From the NCBI GenBank assembly GCA_965238305.1, contig CBDEHK010000001.1:4154001-4218000 (forward strand): a stretch of 64,000 nt of DNA, read 5' to 3'. The notes below the pieces were generated by a model. That model ran no database searches. It was not told the origin of the DNA and worked only from the letters and a program-made list of their open reading frames with translations. How positions within the stretch are numbered: position 1 is the stretch's first letter; each line of letters begins with the position of its first letter. This stretch comes from CBDCGJ01 sp965238305 (GTDB lineage Bacteria; Pseudomonadota; Alphaproteobacteria; GCA-2731375). The translations under genes and the position numbers were made by a program. This document shows, in pieces, positions 63,604-64,000 of the stretch.

Positions 63604-64000
63604 CTATCCTGCCTTTGATAGGGTTTCAGCTAGCGCCCGTGGCACTCTGACCGGCATCGCGAGAATTTGCTGGCCATAGGTTTTAGCCTGGCTATCCAAA
63701 TTCATCGATGAGGTGCCGCCGCCGCCTAGGCACTTGGTCAACAAGAAATTTATCGCGTCCATTCCCGGCGCGTCAAAACGGGTGACGCCGCCCTTTACAT
63801 AATGGCCAAACCATTTATGCACACTCTCTGCTGTCACGCTTCGGCGGATATGGGGCAACAGCTCCGGTGACCGCGCCATCACACCAACATTGGCATTGTT
63901 GCCTTTGTCGCCACTGCGGGCGACGGCAAGCGCGATCAAAGGCACTTCGACCATATCCTGGTCGTCCGACGCCGGTTCATCCGCACCCATTGCCCGTGAG
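63604..64000 (-). CDS. AtuA-type C-terminal (ferredoxin-fold) domain protein, partial at window edge
   Basis: At least 132 codons are open to the edge. An ATG at 63990 could start a separate small AtuA-related subunit, but the three codons before it contain no stop, so a longer fused AtuA is equally possible. The domain matches the C-terminal end of the AtuA at 50656-52446: LAVARSGDKGNNANVGVMAR against LAWGRSGDKGNKANVGIIAR, and AINFLLTKCLGGGG against AINFLLDDVLGGGG. It is therefore a paralogue on the opposite strand, pointing to a second AtuA operon just outside the window. Confidence 0.8.
   Translation of the reverse strand, partial: SRAMGADEPASDDQDMVEVPLIALAVARSGDKGNNANVGVMARSPELLPHIRRSVTAESVHKWFGHYVKGGVTRFDAPGMDAINFLLTKCLGGGGTSSMNLDSQAKTYGQQILAMPVRVPRALAETLSKAG

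Overview
The window reads as chromosomal DNA of a heterotrophic, probably marine, alphaproteobacterium. The evidence is a DddP-type DMSP lyase, BetI-like and ROK regulators, PAS_5 and DUF1636 proteins, MocR regulators, many ABC importers and AtuA/acyl-CoA catabolic genes. Base composition looks even and coding density is high. I saw no tRNA, rRNA, IS element, phage gene or CRISPR array. Both window ends cut through genes.

Region 1 (1-7414): a sulfonium/methylamine-type locus. On the minus strand are a BetI-like TetR regulator, DddP and an ABC solute-binding protein. Divergent on the plus strand are a trimethylamine-dehydrogenase-family flavo-iron-sulfur enzyme and an MttB-superfamily methyltransferase. 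A perfect palindrome lies between the two arms. The dehydrogenase keeps all its cofactor and catalytic residues but has two acidic substitutions in the substrate bowl.

Region 2 (7473-14121): signalling. A secreted cupredoxin-like protein and a two-TM protein are divergent from a secreted Cache-like sensor, a hybrid histidine kinase (two REC, one HPt) and a REC-GGDEF diguanylate cyclase. Region 3 (14122-19420): a cold-shock protein with a long leader, RhlE helicase, a HAD hydrolase, a PAS_5 protein, a DUF1636 protein and an amidohydrolase with a clear terminator.

Region 4 (19463-32952): a carbohydrate island. It holds an ABC importer with two different ATPases, two permeases, a binding protein and a small membrane protein, plus a mutarotase-like epimerase, SMP30 lactonase, SDR, Gfo/Idh/MocA oxidoreductase and TIM-barrel isomerase. 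A ROK repressor and a TauD-type dioxygenase are divergent from it. The two ATPases are complementary in their defects, so the predicted heterodimer has one normal and one degenerate ATP site.

Region 5 (32965-48859): an operon of citrate synthase, YtcJ-like amidohydrolase and 2-hydroxyacid dehydrogenase; a divergent short phosphate acetyltransferase and MocR regulator; a five-gene Dpp/Opp-type importer; and, convergent with it, a glutamine-synthetase-family ligase, an iron alcohol dehydrogenase, a TetR regulator and a small coupled ORF.

Region 6 (49012-63235): a long plus-strand operon for CoA-dependent breakdown of a branched or terpenoid-like acid. It encodes acyl-CoA ligase, AtuA, a biotin-dependent carboxylase (two subunits flanking an enoyl-CoA hydratase), a TIGR03084 protein, two SDRs, a VOC protein, an acyl-CoA dehydrogenase, a split MaoC-type hydratase, an APH-like kinase and DUF6285. 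At the right edge (63255-64000, minus) are a conserved hypothetical protein and the C-terminal part of a second AtuA-type protein.
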